DNA from: Psettodes erumei
Lineage: Eukaryota > Chordata > Actinopteri > Pleuronectiformes > Psettodidae
Reading direction: 5' to 3'
Length of the DNA: 64,000 nucleotides
Assembly: GCA_016785225.1 (NCBI GenBank)
Contig: JAFBJZ010000635.1
Location: 1,736,001-1,800,000 of the forward strand
In this document: positions 14,731 to 28,739 of the stretch, in pieces
Position numbering within the stretch: the first letter of the stretch is position 1
Layout of the letters: every line of letters starts with the position of its first letter
Translations under genes and position numbers: made by a program
The notes under the pieces: model-generated
Seen by the model: only the letters and a program-made list of their open reading frames with translations
The model's database searches: none
What the model was told of the DNA's origin: nothing

Positions 14731-17319
14731 TCCCGTGATGGGCAGATGGCTCAGAGCATTGGCACATGCATTCACACGCATTCAACACACGCCGGGCCCC
14801 TGTCGCATCAATGGACACAACCTGATACTCCCCTTTCTTGTCTCATTAGGAAGCTATAGAAACATAAGAACATAATAGGTGGGAATTAAGTGCCCGTGTG
14901 GATGTCAAAGGTGGGACGTGGCAGAAGATTGGGACGAGGGCTAACAAGCGCATTGGCGCGCTCCCTCAGCTTTGTGCAGTGATTAGTGTTTTCGACAGGG
15001 CTGACGGGTAAAAGACAAGCCCTCCGGGACAGAGCAGCTTTTAAACGGACACTTAAACAGCCGGGTAACTGACAGCAGAGAGGAGAGCGCATCAAAGCTC
15101 TGGGCTGATAGGAAAACCTGCTTTGTGCATGTCATGCGAAAGAAGACTAGGGTTTAGCATAAAGATACAGAAAACTTATATATGTCTGATGACACATAGA
15201 GCGTGTAATTTCCAGTGTGACATGTTGCACTGCTTTAAAAAAAAATGGCCTCCATATGGTGGTAACAAAGATTTTAAATTCTAAATATTCTCTGATATTA
15301 AAATAAATATAATTATTTTATTATATTTCAAATTATATTTATAATACATCAAAATGCAGGCAATTTGAGAATAATACTGAAAAGTGTAAACTTCTGAGGG
15401 ACAAATAATTAATAAAAAAATAATTTTGTAATATGAGTCATTTTTAACTTCTGCCAAGTTTACACTTACAGCTTACATCCATTTTTTTTCTTTCTCTGTA
15501 TAAAAGATTTTGCTTTTCATTGTGCCCCTTAAAAACTACTTTACAAGTTGTCACATAAAAGCCTCCTAAACTCTTGAGCAAACAGCAACTTTGCTGAAGC
15601 TCCCCCCGTGTGAGGCTGCAGGGCCGGATGACGTCTCTGCTCCGTATTTGAGCAGGAGACACGGGACAAAGCAGCTAAGAAGAAACCAAACAAAGACACC
15701 TTAAAAAGGATTTAAGGTGTTTAACCACATCTTATTCATTCTGCTACTTTCTCCTCTCTCCTCAGGAAAAAAAATGGTGGATAAAGAACCAGGACAAAGG
15801 CGACACTCCTTTCACAGTCTCAGTGTGTGGCAGTTGATTTCATTTACAGCATATCGCACTATTCATATCATTGCAGCTTGAGCTTTTAAATGCTTGGCAA
15901 ATCAAATAAGTTATGAATGGCTGTAAAGCGATTGGTGGATATCACTCACTCAATTATAGCAAATGGCCTGACACGTGTTGAACACCGATAATTACTTGTG
16001 AAAAGGTTCATCATTATCATTACATCATTACTTTCTGTCATTCTGGTGCTAAGTGTCTAACAAGATTAGGCTGCCAGTCACGTTTCTCCTCTCAGTCGAG
16101 CAGACAATGGACAACTTTAACAGCTGGCACTTCTTCCTGAACTCTCAAATTTTTGGCCACATATTTGGGGAGAAGAAAAAATAGGACATTGTTTGAATTG
16201 ATTGAAAACCATGTATCTGTAAAATGTGTGAAATTTGATTTTGGAGAAAAAAACTGCAGGGTTGAATGTTGTTTTATGCATTGATTTAGCCGTATAGTCA
16301 TTTTGGAGGACATACTTGGTGCATGGTGCAGTTGAAATGTATTCCATCGTACTGGTAGTCTAAATAACCCCAACATATTTCTGTATACTACAATATAGTT
16401 CAACAGCAGAACAAACTAAAATATTCAAGATGAGCACAAGATTCAAACATTAACACTCATGAAGGTAATAAATACTAAATTATTTTTATCTTCTTTAACA
16501 AAATTCTCAATTTAAAAATTCACTGGAATAGCTGAAAAAAGCAGTATCACGAAGCTGAAAACATGTTTGTTTCTCTTCATTTATGACAAGTTTTGGAGAT
16601 ACAAGGTTGTCACAGGACACCAACAAAACTACAGTATATGTTAAAATTAGAAAAATATGACTAAGATGTGCAATGGCATAAGAGAAACAAAAAAAAAACA
16701 CCATTTAGTGTTAATGTTCTTTTGAAGCTTCGAAAACTGGATGATCATGAACATCACAAGCACAATCATGAATCGTTGTTGTTGTGAAACATCTGGTGAT
16801 AATTTTCCCCCTCACAAATACTGAGAAGAAAGATTTCTGCGTTCATCTTACACAAAACAAATCCCCTAAAAGTAGCATTTATCACCAACTGGTTATTTGA
16901 TTTGATGACAGAACAAACAAAACAAACAAACGTGCGCACACACACACACACAAAATATGATTAAGAAATAGGATTGAAGAGGTTATGTACAGCGTAATTT
17001 TTCCTCAACCATCACTGCTCTCACAGTTTCCACATATGTTTGCTGCTCACCGAGTCCTGTCACTGTGTTACAGCAGGAATCTGATGATGGCCTCTTCTAA
17101 GCACCATCTGGTAGTACTTCTCTTACCTGTTTGAAGAATCGAGAAAATCAACCTATCATCTGCCCCCCATCTCCTACCCACCACCCTGCACTCAGGCACA
17201 CAAACACACAGTCATATATACACATGTGACATGCACCTGCACGCACACGCACATACATGTGAATAATTTCATCCACACACACTTCATTTAAGATGCACAC
17301 TTTTCTTCTCACCGCCAGC
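14731..17319. other. Intergenic, nothing recognised
   Basis: Mostly AT-rich sequence. It includes a short GC-balanced block at 14890-15110, a short CA tract near 16937-16951 and CA-rich sequence at 17190-17280. No gene was supported. Confidence 0.5.
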
Positions 17320-17560
17320 AGGAGTGTGATGTCATTACAGCTCTCTAAGGCCTCCTATTAGCCAGTGCTCTGTAATCACTCTGGCGATATATTAGCACAA
17401 TGCATTGATTACCGCATAATCCAATCACTCGCCTGTTATTGATCTTTTATAGAGCACCCCCAGACGATAAAGCTGTAGCCACAGACTGTGGGTCAATATG
17501 CACACAGGGAGAGGAGTCTCCTTGCAGCTAATTGGCTTATGAAATAATACAAACATTTTG
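17320..17560. promoter_or_regulatory. Candidate conserved non-coding element (homeodomain-site cluster)
   Basis: Dense homeodomain-type cores lie within 200 bp: CTATTAGCC, TGTAATCACT, ATATTAGCAC, GCATTGATTACCGC, ATAATCCAATCACT and GCTAATTGGC. There is no repeat and no frame. This is the texture typical of developmental enhancers near transcription-factor genes; the target could be sim1 or ripply2. Inference only. Confidence 0.35.
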
Positions 17561-17777
17561 CTTTCCCTTCACCAGCAGAAATCAATGCAGAGCTTAGCTG
17601 GTGCATTCAAATCAACTGTCTTGAAACTACATGTCTCACTTTTGTATGTGTCAGGACTCAACTTCTCCTTCATGCTTTAAGCTTTATTGCTCAATTCTGT
17701 GCTGTTTAATCTTTTTTCTTCGGCTCTATTTATTTGTCTTGCTAACTCACACTCTCATCTGCTTCCTCTCATTCCTT

Positions 17778-17806
17778 CCCCCCCCCCCCACACACACACA
17801 CACACA
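17778..17806. repeat. C-run plus (CA)n microsatellite
   Basis: Twelve C residues followed directly by a CA dinucleotide tract. Confidence 0.95.
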
Positions 17807-19593
17807 ATCTGTCTTGCCCACTCCATCTTTCTCCCACTTGGTCTTCTCTCCTCTTTACCCCTACTACTCCCTCTCTGTCCAGCCTTCAACTGATGTTGGG
17901 TTTGCCAGATAAGTTTCTGCTTACAGGGAGACCACATCTGACACCCAGCTGTGTGGGTCATGGGCTCCAAAAGCAGCTGCTGGTCATAAATCACCCGAGC
18001 TGGAGGAGCTTTGGCACTCCTTCTGTCAGCCGTGAAACAAAGACGTAGAGGTAGCGGGGGGTCAGAGGTAGCCAACCTGGCTAACAACAGGAGACCCAGC
18101 ACCACCTCTGTAATGCTGCACTGAGTAGTCCCCCATTATAAAACTGTACTGAAAACTGGGCAAAGTCACTGAAGGATATGTATGCAACCAGGGGATACAA
18201 ATGCAAAGTCAAGAAGTATGTTGTAATACGGTATGCAAGCAATTACGGTTAAACAGGCGACGCAGCTTGGGAGCTGTGGGGTCAGAGGACATACAACCCC
18301 ATGCTGAGTTACTGTAGCCACAGAATTGAAAATAAATTTTGTCAACAGAAGAGGAAAGGTCTTTGTTGCTTGTGGTGTGCTTTTATTCCCAATGATGGAA
18401 AAATACTAATTACTTTCAAATTTTAGAAAGATATTTTGAAGTAGTCATCTAATATACAGTAGGGTTTAGCCCGGAGATATCTTTCTTAAATGAAATGAGA
18501 AAATTCTGACAAGATCACTTTCCAAGGTAAATTTGATTTTTATAGGGTAATTCATTTTAAAATATGTTTTATGACCAACATATTTAGCTATTATTTAAAT
18601 TGTTTAGCAAGTAAAATAACATTAGAGTCCAGGACAATCCAGCAGCTTCAGAACATTTAGTTCATTTAGGTGATCGTCTTCTACCTATAATATTAATGTG
18701 GATCCAAGAACACACAAATCCCACATTTGGGATTCCGAAAACACAAATTGCCTGATTTCCCATATTAACTTCTGCCTTTTACACTCAGCACGTGCGAATG
18801 TAATGCATACACATCTGTGTGCGCGCAAGCAAATCCGATGTCTGATGCGATTCACTACACTTCCACATTACACTAGAAAATGTTGTAATTCAAGACCTGT
18901 CTTTCCTTCCCTTCAAAGCCACCTCACAGTGTTTACACTCCAGCCCACACAGGGCTGCTTACTTCTACAGAGATTTGGATAATAAATTGGGTGTTATTTT
19001 ACAAGACACCAAATCTCGCCCAAGATACGGAAAAAAGGAGAGAAAGATGCAAAAAGACATGGAGGTAGAAGAGCGAGGGAGGGGGTCAGTATGAGGCTTT
19101 GAGTATACTTCTCTCAGTATCTGTCTGAAATCATCTTCTCTACATTGCTGCACACAAAATCCTCACACAAAAACATGTGCTGCATACCCTTTAACAAAGC
19201 AGAAAGTGCCTGTTTCCCCTTTTTTCCAATGCAGATATTTCATCATGTTCAGGCACTGCGTACCAATATGCTGTGGTTTCAACCCATGCACTCTTTAGTT
19301 TCTTGAAGTGTCCATCTCTCTGGACAGAAACATAATTGCCAGAAAGGAAATAGCAGTGCGTTAAAGATGTTGGTGGAGGAGAAAGGGCACGGTAAAAAGA
19401 GAGCAGATTATAAAAGGGCACAAGAGTAGGAAAGGATGACAAAAGAGGGAAAGGGAGGAGAGAGAGGAGACTTCTTTGCCCTCTGGTGTGCAGCGAGCTC
19501 CGATCGATAGCAGTGTAATGAGCCTGGTATTAGCTGGGGTGCAGAGGGACCGGAGCAGGGCAGAGGGACGGCAGAGAGAGAGGGGTGGGTGGG

Positions 19594-19595
<2 letters not shown>

Positions 19596-19626
<31 letters not shown>

Positions 19627-19635
19627 GGGGGGGGG
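19596..19635. repeat. (GT)n microsatellite plus G-run
   Basis: A GT dinucleotide tract followed by about twelve consecutive G residues. Confidence 0.95.
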
Positions 19636-21519
19636 CTGGGATCTGATTCCCAACAGCAAACAACACCATTGCAGCAGACATCAGAGCCAACACCTGAGAA
19701 CACCTATTAAAGCCAGATGACCCTCTGCTTGGTTAATGACGAAACCACCTTCATACAAACACACACACACATGCACACTCTTGCACACTTGTCTTCAACC
19801 TGCTAGCTGGGTTAGTTGCCGTCACAGGGTTGTTCCATCTCTGCCAGGCTGCTGCTAAAGCCAAAGGCATCACCCAAAGAGGGCTAACAGGGAAAAACCC
19901 TGAGCCTAATCCCAACTAAAAAGGACCACACTCAAAATCACCCCTCCCTTTTGATACAGATTACCCAACAATGGCTTCTGCCACTCTCTTAAATCCACTA
20001 CACACGAGCAATTTGTATTAGAAAGATGGAGACGCAGGGATTGTCTTTGGTTGGTTGAAAGAGAGAGAGAAGGGGGACCAGCAGGAAGGAGTGGGGGTGT
20101 GTGGGGGGAAACCATCAGGTACACTCAAAGCCAATCTGTTGCCTCGTCAATAGGCTCATTCTGCTGGAGTGCCATGTGCGGGGCACTGGGCTCTGCTCAG
20201 CCAGCTCAGCCCATCAGACCAGCCACCCAGGCAAAGACACAAACCGGGGGGGAGGTAGTGTGGTTGGGGGGGGGCATAGAAGGGAGAGAGAGTGCCACGC
20301 CTGGGTCCGCTCAATGGAGGGATCAAAGCAGGGATAGAGGGATGGGCCCCCTGTCTTTGTGCTCCTGTGTCTCCCAAAACAAACGCATCCTCTTGTCCAC
20401 TGGAAGCCACACGAAGGAGGCCCGGCCACAGGAACAGATGGCGCAGGGGACTGCCACTGGGAGACACCTGCACTCTGCAAAAAAGGAAGCGTCGCATTCG
20501 ATCATATCCGCATGTCTGTTTTTCTGGATGACGAGCATCTGAGCTCACTTTTATTACAACACGTAATGATATGATATCATACGAGCACATACTGTGGAGT
20601 TTAATCATGTGGCCTGATGATGCTCAATGTTTTTCTCATTGTCAACAAATTGCATTAAAAGACCAACGAGGATCTGCCACAGAACTCCACTGCTGCACTA
20701 AAACTATTAAAAACTCATCAGCGAGTCTGTCCCACTGCTGTCGTAAATACTCAGTATCTCACCAGTATCTCTGTGAATGAAAATAGCCCCCTTTCAAATA
20801 CTCTAATTACCCCGTTTGAGTAACATTTGTTAAAAATAAACAGAGGCTCTGTGGTTTTTGAGTCAGTCCTACATATGCTGCCCTGCTGTTCCCATCAATA
20901 CTCACGAGTGCACCAAATGTCTATTAATCCGCTGCTTAGAACAGTCCACAACAAAGGCACTATTTATGTCTCCTGTTTGAATCATGTTGCTGAAATCTAT
21001 GTTGTGCAGTTGTTGTGGGAATACTTTCTTTTTTTATTTGAATTTTGCATATTTATAACTTTCTTTTCCAAATTTATATATTCAGCAGGAACAGGAGTGC
21101 TTAAAGTTTGATCTGTCAGTCAGACAAATATAGAAATAGTGAACAGGGAGACTGAATCTGAACAAAGATGCTGGACCTGATTGTTAAAAAGTTTTGGGGT
21201 TTTTTTTCTTTCGAGACAGAGCTGACCCCTTAACATATTCCTTTGGTACTTTAACTCTACTTTCTACCCTAATACTCTAAATCGCCTATGACTAAAGCTC
21301 TGATTGCTTCTATGGTTTTGCCACTATGCTCATTCTCAAATACAAAGTGTTACAATCAACTGTCTGCTAATTACATATTTTTGTTTAGAGGAAAACAATC
21401 AAAGCTGTTCATTTTGTATTATTAATGTTATTTCCTCCCGTCGTCAAGAGTCACAGTCTCATCCTCCACCAGTGAGTAGAAAGATTTTTCACGAGCCCAT
21501 CAGAAGCAGCCAGTAGATA

Positions 21520-21720
21520 TAACCCATGCTATGGTAATCACATGCTAATCACAGTTAACACCAGCGCAGGGTCCTATACTCTAGATTAATGCATCCGTCG
21601 CATATTCACGTTTCCATTAGCATAAATCAGGTTCACCCTGCCTTTGTAATTAGTGTTTTCATGTGAATGATAATAAGATATGGTGATTAGGTCAGGGTAC
21701 TAGAATGGAAATGACTTGTC
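21520..21720. promoter_or_regulatory. Candidate conserved non-coding element with paired POU-type sites
   Basis: ATGCTAAT at 21542-21549 and its reverse ATTAGCAT at 21616-21623 are octamer-like POU sites. They sit among TAATCACA, TAGATTAATGCAT, GTAATTAGTG and GTGATTAGG cores. There is no open frame or repeat. It lies about 15 kb 3' of sim1 and 8 kb 3' of ripply2. Its function is inferred only. Confidence 0.35.
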
Positions 21721-23929
21721 AGCTAAGTCGGCCTCAAACACTTCCGCACATGTTGGACTATCAATATGGGCTTCCTCAAGAAACAATTAATGATGTTGAA
21801 AGATAATGGAAGTTTGATAGTTGGATGTGGAAAGCAAAAGTAGACTATTAATACAAATTTATGCAAGACACTTGATGTTTCAGAGGGGTTCTTATTTCAT
21901 AATTATGCTTTAGTAAAAGACATGTATGTAAAACCCTCAGGATTCTCATCCTTCATATTTATTATGCTGACTATAAATTTTCCTTTAGACAAATACTAAA
22001 ACATATTAGGTAAGATAATGTATATATCCTCTTATGTGTTGCTTGTTTCTTCTCATGCTTGACATCAACCTGCTCAAGGACTGCAAATGAAAATAAGACA
22101 ACCATAATGTCATCATATTAACTAAAAGCATTAGTTAACTATGATTTATTTAGATTTTTCTCACATGACAAGACCTAAAATCTCAAACAGCTCACATCAC
22201 CAAAAATCACAGCACAGATTATAACCAGGACCAATGTTGGAAAAGCAAAACTCTTTGGGTCTCATTTTAATCTTGTGAATTCTTTTGGAATTATTTAATG
22301 AACAGACAGACTTTAGACTTTATTAGCCATTTCTGTTCTGTAACAATCGAAAAGTTTTCTGAATGACAAGAGATTCATCATTTTCCTACTTGACCCTTCC
22401 TGTTACTTGTCTGATGCTTTGGATGGAAGGCCATGCTGGATCACATTGCTTTCCTGCAGACTAGATTTGAGTTTTCCAAGAACACATTTAGTTTTTACTT
22501 TTTGAGGTTACAAAACATGGGAATGATATGTGGACCCCTATCCTTCTCTTTAATAAAGCAGATGAAAACGATGAAAGGGACCTGCTCCACCATAGCCTGT
22601 ACCAACAAACTGTTCCTGCAGTCAGCTACAATGAAAACTTTCTGAACTGCCTGCAATCAATGTTACACCTTTTATAAGAAACACCGGGCAGAACAGAGCA
22701 TGAATGAGCGTGCTTCATACTTAAACACAAGGTCATGAAACTGCAAAGACAGAAACGTGAGCATGTATGCAGGTGCAGGGCACACCTGTGCACTTTGATG
22801 AAATGCAAAACACAAGCAGGAGAAGCAACAGTGACTGACCATAGGTGAGGTTCATGCTTTTAGGGGCTTTGGGGCTTTGTCTCCCCTGGGACCCTCCCCA
22901 AAAAACACATCCCTGACACGGAGCATTCCTTCCAGACTGGTGACCCCACATGACGGACGGCATCCTCCATGCCTATAACCGACCAACGAGACCCTCTGCC
23001 GTCTCAAGAGACTGAGAGGCCGAGCTTGTGATCAGGTATGTGAAAAAAATGAGGAAAATTGCAGGAAAATGAATTTCTAAAAGTTTACAGTTAATTATAG
23101 CAGCAACAGATTCCAAACACATGAGATCATCAAAATAGCTAAATCACATCCCTAAAGTCTCAATCTTCCATCCAGATTGTTGAATGTGATCGTGTGTATA
23201 TTGAGTTATTTCTCATTCAACCTGACACCCCTGTTTCCATGGTAATTTATGAGGCCTGACCCGCAAGTCTGAACACCCAGCTCCCACCTCCAAAAAAACA
23301 TCTTCTTTCATGGGTATCATAACCCCTCTTTGAACTGTGTTGGTAGTCATCACTGTTTTTTCACAAAAACCTCAAATGTGAAAAACGATAGTCATGACGA
23401 AACACACACACACACACACACAAACACTTTTTTTTCTGGTTACGGTTAAAGTTTGGAGGTTCAGGTTTTCTGGGAAAGTTTCATTCTGGCCATGAAGTTA
23501 TAAAGGAAGCCACCATATCAACACCAACAAAACTCATTTCATACAGACAGGGGAATCTATCCTACAAAATTGCAGTGCTGTACTCCCTTTCTTACCTCCA
23601 GTCACATTTGTATGAACACTCTTGTCAAGGCAGAAGAATAGCTGAATGAGAGATTCTCAAACAGGGGCAGTAATTTGCAGAGTGTGTTTCTAAGTTATTC
23701 CAGCTCCCTGCAGCTCAGCAGTGGCTGACCCCTCTCCCCTTCTGTCTGCTAAGAGGCCTACGGGGAGGAATCAGCCCAAATTACCTTTATTGATCCAGCG
23801 AGACAGGTGAATACCAAGCAGGCCTTGCCTCCCTTCACTCGTCTTATCTCTCCTCCATCGTTTTTCATCACTCCAACACCCCCCTCCTCGCCTGAAAGGC
23901 GCCAGAGTATAAAAAAGAAACAGGGAGCG
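21721..23929. other. Intergenic, nothing recognised
   Basis: AT-rich sequence with one (CA)n tract at 23402-23422. A GC-balanced block at 22850-23040 might be regulatory. No gene was supported. Confidence 0.5.
23402..23422. repeat. (AC)n microsatellite
   Basis: A short uninterrupted AC dinucleotide tract. Confidence 0.95.
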
Positions 23930-24270
23930 TTTATGTGAGACGGACTATTCTAACAACCACCACACGTTACTGTATCAGCCGCTGCAATGATTTACTGTTT
24001 GCATTCGGGGCTGCGGTGATTAGCCCTGCCTTCTTGTTGCTCATCTTTCAACCGGCGACTGTTCGAACGGGAATGGCGAGCGACTGTTTTTCTGCCTCCA
24101 ATCCGCCGTTGTCCTTTCGCCCCGGCATACAAATCACTGTGGCGGTGGAAAAGATACTCCATTAGGTCCAACTCTGAGTTAAATCAATGCGTGACTTATC
24201 AAATGAAATAGGGGATTATGAGGTAATCACCTGGCAAACGTTGCTGAAATTGTAATTATCTCCACTGCAC
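23930..24270. promoter_or_regulatory. Candidate conserved non-coding element
   Basis: A complex, GC-balanced block inside AT-rich DNA. Homeodomain-like cores cluster at its end: TTAAATCAATGCGTGAC, GGGATTATGAGGTAATCACC and TTGTAATTATC. A 76-codon open frame lies across it but resembles no family I know. It lies about 5 kb 3' of ripply2. Inference only. Confidence 0.3.
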
Positions 24271-27200
24271 ACATCTCAGAGAGAGGAGACCAAACTAACT
24301 ATTTAAGTGGAGGGTGAGATAACAAGAAGTCGAAAAGCACAACAGCTATATCTCTTAGACGGCGGCGTGAGCCAGAATGTTTATGTGCTGAGAGGAGCCA
24401 GAGCAGCGCTGTGGTTTCTCTCCTCGACAGAGGAACACGGATCGAGGGGCTCACTCCACCGACAGATTTATGCTTCATGTGCTCCGTTTCATTACTGACT
24501 TAATCACACCTGTTTGGTGTTTGTGAGTCATCATTCTATAGGGGAAGTGCATGAACAACAGATTCTGAACAGGTACAAGATTTGTAGATCTCAAGAGTCT
24601 AGGGGCTACATTATAACCTAACGGAGTTACACTAGCATGAGTAATCGGCTACACAAATAAAGATGAAAAAATCTAAAATCCATAAAAAAAGAAAAATGAA
24701 TAAGAATTATAATGAACTGTACAATAAATCTAATTTAAAGGAAGATAAGTATAAAATGTGTGTTTTATACGTTCTAAATGTTTCATAAATAATGAGTTAC
24801 TTTCGGTTTGTCTTTTAAAGATAAAACAAATTAAGTAATTAATATATTCATAATCTGTAGTATATAATCTATATATAAATCCATTGTGATTCTGCTATCA
24901 TCGCTTTATAGCTAAAAAAAAGTCACAATTACAAGTGACAGTGTTAAATTGTAATTAACATTGAAACTTGTACCAACCAACTAAATATCTGAAACAAATA
25001 TTTTATCTAAGCAGCATAAAATGTGTTATTTAGATTCAGAATTTAAGCGTGACAGAATGGAGTCCTGATGAAGGATCTATTTTTTTTTCTTAATTCTTAT
25101 TTATTACTTGTAAAAAGTGTACAAATCTAGACTGCATTTTCTCCTTCTTGCAGTGTAATGCACGTTAGTGTAAAAGTCAAGACTTTTCTTTAAAGCATTT
25201 TCTAACACAGCAGTTTGCCTATTATTAGGGGGGGTTAGAGTCTATATATGGTGCATTTAGCATAATAGAATAAATAAATTTTATGCAATCTGATATTGTC
25301 TGTCTGTAGTATTAAGTAATATGGCGAATCCTCTGGAAACGTTGCGTCTTTTATATATGTGGAATTTTCTACATGCTGTAATTGAAAGTTACTGGTTACT
25401 GCACAAGTACAACGCAGCCCCCAGGTGGATGTCTTGCACAGTTGCACCACAGCCAGCTGAACACTCACTTATGGCTATCTTGCTCCCTCTGTTGGTCATA
25501 TGCACTCACTGCACCGTAAAAAAAAAGCCGTTCGAAGGGAAACGCTTGAAATGGATATGGGCCTAATCAGGATTCTCTAGTTTTTCAGTGTAAACAAGCA
25601 GAAAAAACAGATTTTGCTGTTTTGACTCAACTGGCTCTTTTACAGACTCATCTGAATATTACACTGTTGGGTTGTATGTTTTGTCAGTCTCTTGAAATAA
25701 TACACACACTTTTTCAACATCCCTAGTGAATATCATTAAAGTTAAACATGGAGAAAAACTAGTAGGTACTTACTGTTGCAGCATCATCAGTCAGTATACA
25801 TAAATAACTTTTTACTCTCGTGTTTTCACATGCACAGCAGTAACAGACACCACAGACAGAGAGGGCAGGTGCGTGCCATATTTCTTTTTATCCAAACAAA
25901 GCAGGACTTCCTCTCTCCATGCATTTTTTTAAACACAATCTTGTGCCGAAGCAGGAGCACAGTGCCCCCTCTGGCCCACAGTGGAACCACCACTGAAAAC
26001 ACAACAGTGTTGCATAACCAGCCATAAGTGAACTATTCACTATCAAAACTGTTCTGGCAATTCAACAGCTCTCTGCACCAGTGACGAGTAGAGGTGTGAC
26101 TGTGGGAAGTGTGTGGATTGGGTTCAGTCTCGGCTCAGCTGAGTCACACTTCGTCACCTATCCGGGTGTCTGTGGTCACACCACAAGCTCAGTCAAAGTT
26201 CACAGGGGTACACTAGGAGTCACACTCTCCAAACAAACTTTCATTATGAAATTAAAAATCACAAAAAATAACATGCAATGATAAAATTATTGCATAATAA
26301 TGAATACCCAAGTTGAGGAGCACAAACTGTGTTCATTTAATACAGCTGTGTAGAAAATAATAACTTTGGAGAGGATGTAAAAAGATCTTCAAAGGTAAAT
26401 CGTGAAGAGATGGAACCAGGAGAAGACTAATATCCATCTTGTATTCATATCAAAAACTATCTACACCTTATTATTAGAGGCATGTGTAAGACCATTTGGA
26501 GGCAAAGTGAGGGTGCATGGCATTTGTGACACATGTGAGCACAGAGGTCAAACCTGGGACTGAACACTGTCCACCCCTTTAAGGTGTGCACTCCTCACAC
26601 CCAGATTCACACCGGCTCCTGGGAAAGGACAGCATGGGTCTGAGAAGCTGAAAACTATGTACAAGAGTTCACAGTGTCACATAGGCATAGGATTGTAGCC
26701 TGTGTCATAACCAAAATCACAAAAATGCCTTTTGAAGTGGATTTATCCACTGTGCCGAATGTATTTTCCTAATGACACTTTCCTGGCAAACATATTTACA
26801 TAAAGAAAACTGCCCAGTGAAGCCAGGTGACGCCACATGTTTTTTTTTAAATAGTACCAGTAGTTGTCCAGGATTTGAACCAACCAACCTTTTACTCACA
26901 CGTGTAACTTCTACCAAACCATCTAATTTGAAGTTCACAGATATTTTATGATATAATATATAAATTATGATATAAATTAATCCATTGAGAAGATGTCAGG
27001 TTTATACTTGACCTAAACTCTGTGCAATGAAGGTTACAAGTTCATCAGACTGGGCATCAGTCCCTGGTTTTATATTTAACTCTGGAGGTGAACAAATGTC
27101 ACACCCAAGTAAGTGACACTCCACCAGTTCTAACACCCAACCCTGGGAAAGCAGGCCAGGGTTTAAGAGGTTATCAAGGCTTCATCACTTCATCACAACT

Positions 27201-28739
27201 CCAGATATCAGATCAGGAAATGAATCTTCTATCACTGCTCAAAATAATCTTTAGGGTGAGTGTAAGTAACCCTTACAACCCCTTGCTCTGGATCAGCATT
27301 CAATACAATAACCTTTGGCTGCTTTAAACCTCTGCAGTCTTGATAATGACAAACATTTGTTAGCTTTACAACTCTGAAGTCTTTTTTATCAATGTGAGTG
27401 TGAGAGTTTGTGGATTTATTAAAAAACCTTAATTACAAATCTGTCCAGTGGAGGTTACAAATTCAGTGGAAGGGAGATGATTCTGCTGCATCCAGAAGCC
27501 ACTGTGTCTCTCAGCACCAAGGTGTGCAAACTTTGCACCCTGCAAAAACACCAACAGATGATTCCAAGGGTACCCATGGAAGAGCTGGAAAGGTTGGCAC
27601 CAGGGTAGGGTGAAGAGTTCAAGTTGTTAGTCAAAAATCAAAATATCTATTTTTTTAAAAACAGTACAACAAGCCTGCACAGCACTGTTTGTGGTGGATA
27701 TGGTTTCAAAGCTTCAACCACCTAACAATATACAATATACATTACTCAACTCCATTCATGCTGCATCATTGCATTAAAGAATTATTATCATGAAGACTGT
27801 AATACTAATCGGTCGAAGTGGGCAATCTAGATCAAGCTTCACAGTGTGTCATTTACTTTGTTATCTTTTAAGTAACTGCAAATGTCGTCTCCATATTTTG
27901 GAATATAAACCACAACGGTACAATATCAGTTGAAAAATGCTTTTCCATTCATTGTCTGTTGTGCAGATGTTCATTTGGAGGTAATAGTGCACTGGCACAT
28001 ACTTGTACAGCCAGCAGAAGGAGGAAAGGGTCAATTGAGACCCAACACCTTATTTTCACCCTAGCAGTTTGGGTTAATCCAAGCCTGATTATAACGTTAT
28101 CACATTATTCTCAGACGAATTTGTTTGGTATGTTTTCTTGTATGGTAAAAGATGTGAAACGGAGCAACAAATATGTGAGCCGTCATATACTGTACATTCA
28201 GTCATTTATTTCATGTGAGGAAAGAGAACACGCTTAATAGTTCGACATAAATCCTTTGGTGGAAAATCACATCATTAAAGAATGATATTCTACAACTACG
28301 TGTGGTGTAAACTGGGGGTTGCACTTTAGGTATACACACGTTTTCCCTGACAGGCACAGTCCAGATCTTTATGTGCTCTGCTGACGCGGTTGGCACCTTC
28401 CACATGTCACGCACTTTCCACACTTAAGGCGACACACGCCCAGGAAATTGTGCTCTTACCACCTTGCACTTGTGCATGGGGAAAAGAGTCATTAAGCCAC
28501 AAACAGACGGATGTGTCAGATAGTTTAGAGACCTCTTATGTATACACTGAGCTCAGAAAACTCAACAGAATTTTTTCGTAATGTCAGATAATAAACCCAC
28601 TTTCTCTGGTGCAGCTGTTTGGAACTTAATCTCACGTATTTCTTTAAAATGACAGTAGAGGATTTGATAAATCACAGACACAATACTCTTAATGTAAATA
28701 TAAAAATAACCCGCAGACAAAGACGCCCATTTAATGTAT
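24271..28739. other. Intergenic between sim1 desert and ripply2 3' end
   Basis: AT-rich sequence with no gene recognised. It contains a probable SINE fragment near 26840-26935 (listed separately). Short open frames here have no family resemblance. Confidence 0.5.
26840..26935 (-). mobile_element. Probable tRNA-derived SINE head, degenerate
   Basis: On the minus strand a perfect Pol III B-box core, GGTTCAAATCC (26873-26883), is preceded by about 50 nt and an A-box-like TAGATGGTTTGG, the spacing seen in tRNA-derived SINEs. It does not fold as a functional tRNA with intact arms. The body downstream is not recognisable. Confidence 0.5.

Larger units (their letters stand above)
17561..21519. other. 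Intergenic with microsatellites
   Basis: A C-run followed by (CA)n lies at 17778-17806, and a (GT)n followed by a 12-G run at 19596-19635. Positions 20050-20540 are GC-rich with several overlapping short frames in all directions, none family-like. No gene is supported. Confidence 0.5.

Noticed and set aside
20050..20610. Cluster of overlapping 70-160-codon frames in several directions
   Set aside because: These come from GC-rich, stop-poor sequence with G-runs. None shows domain similarity or splice-consistent boundaries.
26863..26935. Possible functional tRNA gene on the minus strand
   Set aside because: The B-box is perfect but the A-box is degenerate and I see no clean acceptor or anticodon stems; better explained as a SINE fragment.
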